Positions 62,988-64,000 of a DNA stretch of 64,000 bases are shown in pieces. The stretch is from Amycolatopsis saalfeldensis (lineage in GTDB: Bacteria; Actinomycetota; Actinomycetes; Mycobacteriales; Pseudonocardiaceae). A model generated the notes under the pieces. It had not been told where the DNA came from, ran no database searches, and saw only the letters and a list, made by a program, of their open reading frames with translations. Location: positions 62,001-126,000 of the forward strand of contig NZ_FOEF01000005.1 in assembly GCF_900110575.1 (NCBI RefSeq), given 5' to 3'. Both the position numbers and the translations under genes were made by a program. Within the stretch, counting starts at the first letter, position 1. Each line of letters begins with the position of its first letter.

Positions 62988-63860
62988 TCAGGGATTGGTG
63001 GCGGGCCGGTCGGCGATGCGGGTGATGCCGTCGATGACGCGGGGCCAGGCTTCGCGCGGGAGGTCGTGGCCCATACCGGGGACGACGTCCAGGTCGGCGC
63101 GCAGGGCGCGGGCCGTGGCGCGGCCGCCGGAGACGTGGACCAGGGGGTCCTGCGTGCCGTGGACGACGAGGGACGGGACGTCGAGCCGGCGCAGCGCGGA
63201 CGTGCGGTCGCGGGTCGAGACGATGGCGGCCAGTTGGCGGATGGCGCCGCCAGGGTGCACGCCGCGGTCGAAGGTTCGTTCGGCGCGCTCGCGCATTCGG
63301 TCCTCGTCGAACGGGTAGCCCGGCGAGCCGATCAGGCGGAACGTCTTGAGCAGCAGCGCGACGTACTCCTCGCGTGTGCGCGGTTGCGCTGCCAGCATCA
63401 TCGCCGCGGCGCGGGGGCTGGGGCGGCCCACCAGCCGGTTGCCGGTGGTGGACATGATCGACGTCAACGACAGCACGCGCTCCGGCCGGCGGATGGCGAG
63501 CGTTTGCGCGATCATGCCGCCCATCGACGCGCCGGCTACGTGCGCTTGCTTGATGTCGAGCGCGTCGAGCAGGCCGGCGGCGTCGTCGGCGAGGTCGGCG
63601 ATCGTGTAAGGGGCGGATCGCAGCAGGTAGGCGCGCGGCAGGTTCGCGCGCCCGGCCATCCGTGACGACCGGCCGACGTCCCGGTTGTCGAAGCGGATGA
63701 CGCGGAAGCCGCGGGCGGCCAAGCCTTCGCAGAACTCGTCGTCCCACCAGATCATCGGTGCGGCCAGGCCCATGATGAGCAGCAGCGGCCGCCCTGAGGG
63801 GTCGCCGAACGTTTCGTGACAGAGCGTCACGCCGTTGGCCTCGATCATGGACTCGCTCAT
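62988..63860 (-). CDS. Alpha/beta-fold hydrolase
   Basis: A 290-residue alpha/beta hydrolase: oxyanion motif LLIMGLAAPMIWWDDEF, IRFDNRDVGRSSRMAG (about 54-69), nucleophile elbow HVAGASMGGMIAQTLA (Ser about 111), acid in VHGTQDPLVHV (about 238) and His in VPGMGHDLPREAW (about 264). The FDNRDVGRS motif is common in the esterase/epoxide-hydrolase-like group. ATG at 63858-63860 (another at 63848). Substrate unknown; nearby hydratases suggest aromatic degradation, weakly. Confidence 0.85.
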   Translation of the reverse strand: MSESMIEANGVTLCHETFGDPSGRPLLLIMGLAAPMIWWDDEFCEGLAARGFRVIRFDNRDVGRSSRMAGRANLPRAYLLRSAPYTIADLADDAAGLLDALDIKQAHVAGASMGGMIAQTLAIRRPERVLSLTSIMSTTGNRLVGRPSPRAAAMMLAAQPRTREEYVALLLKTFRLIGSPGYPFDEDRMRERAERTFDRGVHPGGAIRQLAAIVSTRDRTSALRRLDVPSLVVHGTQDPLVHVSGGRATARALRADLDVVPGMGHDLPREAWPRVIDGITRIADRPATNP

Positions 63861-63872
63861 GGTTTCAGTGTT

Positions 63873-64000
63873 TCACTCCTCGACCGCGTTGGGCTGCTCG
63901 GCTTCGCGGGTGTAGCGGGCGCGCAGGAACGGGGTGAACTCGGTGGCCTGGCCGAGGTTCACGTCGATCTCGTGGGTGAGGACGTCGCCCTCCGGCGTCA
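63873..64000 (-). CDS. C-terminal end of an unidentified protein (cut by window edge)
   Basis: Open frame entering from the right edge and ending with TGA at 63873-63875. About 41 residues are visible, including HEIDVNLGQATEFTPFLRAR and an acidic end. Too little for a family call. Its stop lies 12 bases upstream of the hydrolase start, so the two are probably cotranscribed. Confidence 0.6.
   Translation of the reverse strand, partial: TPEGDVLTHEIDVNLGQATEFTPFLRARYTREAEQPNAVEE

Overview
The window is chromosomal DNA of a very GC-rich actinomycete. Several things point to the Pseudonocardiaceae, most likely Amycolatopsis or a close relative (an inference, not a database result). These are the rlmB-cysS-ispF-ispD-carD-lpqE-radA block, which matches mycobacterial gene order, a mycothiol-dependent-isomerase-type protein, a MurT/GatD pair, a PPOX protein of the F420 type, many ECF-type sigma factors, frequent GTG/TTG starts and a tRNA gene without encoded CCA. 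No phage, transposase, CRISPR array or rRNA was seen.

Layout. 1-4.1 kb: the N-terminal end of an AlgJ/AlgX-like O-acetyltransferase, then three tandem DUF445 membrane proteins, the middle one broken. 4.2-5.3 kb: a DivIVA-like coiled-coil protein followed by a strong terminator. 5.3-6.4 kb: a gene-free tract of degenerate short repeats. 6.4-16.8 kb: a sugar/polyol catabolic locus with a DeoR regulator, a ribitol/arabinitol-type permease, two FGGY kinases, a fused DhaK-DhaL ketose kinase, an RpiB-like isomerase, a 2-hydroxyacid dehydrogenase, a class II aldolase and two phosphatases. 16.8-19.3 kb: an unfamiliar minus-strand trio (HD hydrolase, cupin-like protein, two-TM membrane protein). 19.5-21.0 kb: an MBOAT acyltransferase. 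21.0-22.1 kb: a second gene-free repeat tract. 22.1-29.8 kb: housekeeping genes rlmB, cysS, HAD, PPOX, ispF, ispD, carD, lpqE and radA. 29.8-32.2 kb: an ECF sigma factor with its CU044_5270-type partner and a membrane protein. 32.4-38.0 kb: an OtsB-GH15 fusion, OtsA and a ThrE-type exporter. 38.2-43.3 kb: tRNA-Thr, a ShbA-like sigma factor, a MarR regulator with a divergent membrane protein, small proteins, TesB and an alpha/beta hydrolase. 43.3-50.7 kb: a P450, a secreted peptidase, an RDD protein, a two-component system, a DinB/mycothiol-type protein and an Rsm22-like methyltransferase. 50.9-55.2 kb: a YCII/ECF42 pair and an IclR-lctP lactate module. 55.4-59.6 kb: murT-gatD and a second two-component system. 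59.7-64 kb: a CoA-binding protein, a VOC protein, a hydratase/decarboxylase pair of meta-cleavage type and an alpha/beta hydrolase.

How genes work together. In the 6.4-16.8 kb locus the permease would import a polyol or sugar. The kinases would trap it as a ketose phosphate. The RpiB-like isomerase and the class II aldolase would feed central metabolism (erythrose-4-P or DHAP plus an aldehyde). DeoR-type control is suggested by shared TGTTAAC motifs in both promoter regions. OtsA and the OtsB-GH15 fusion form a trehalose module. MurT/GatD amidates lipid II.

The most notable unexplained signals are: the catabolic locus, whose substrate is not obvious; the HD/cupin/2-TM trio; two kilobase-scale repeat tracts; a dispersed element with a fixed TTGTCCACA-N12-TGTGGATGA core, present twice; an IspD without its CTP-binding loop; and the decayed middle copy of the DUF445 array.
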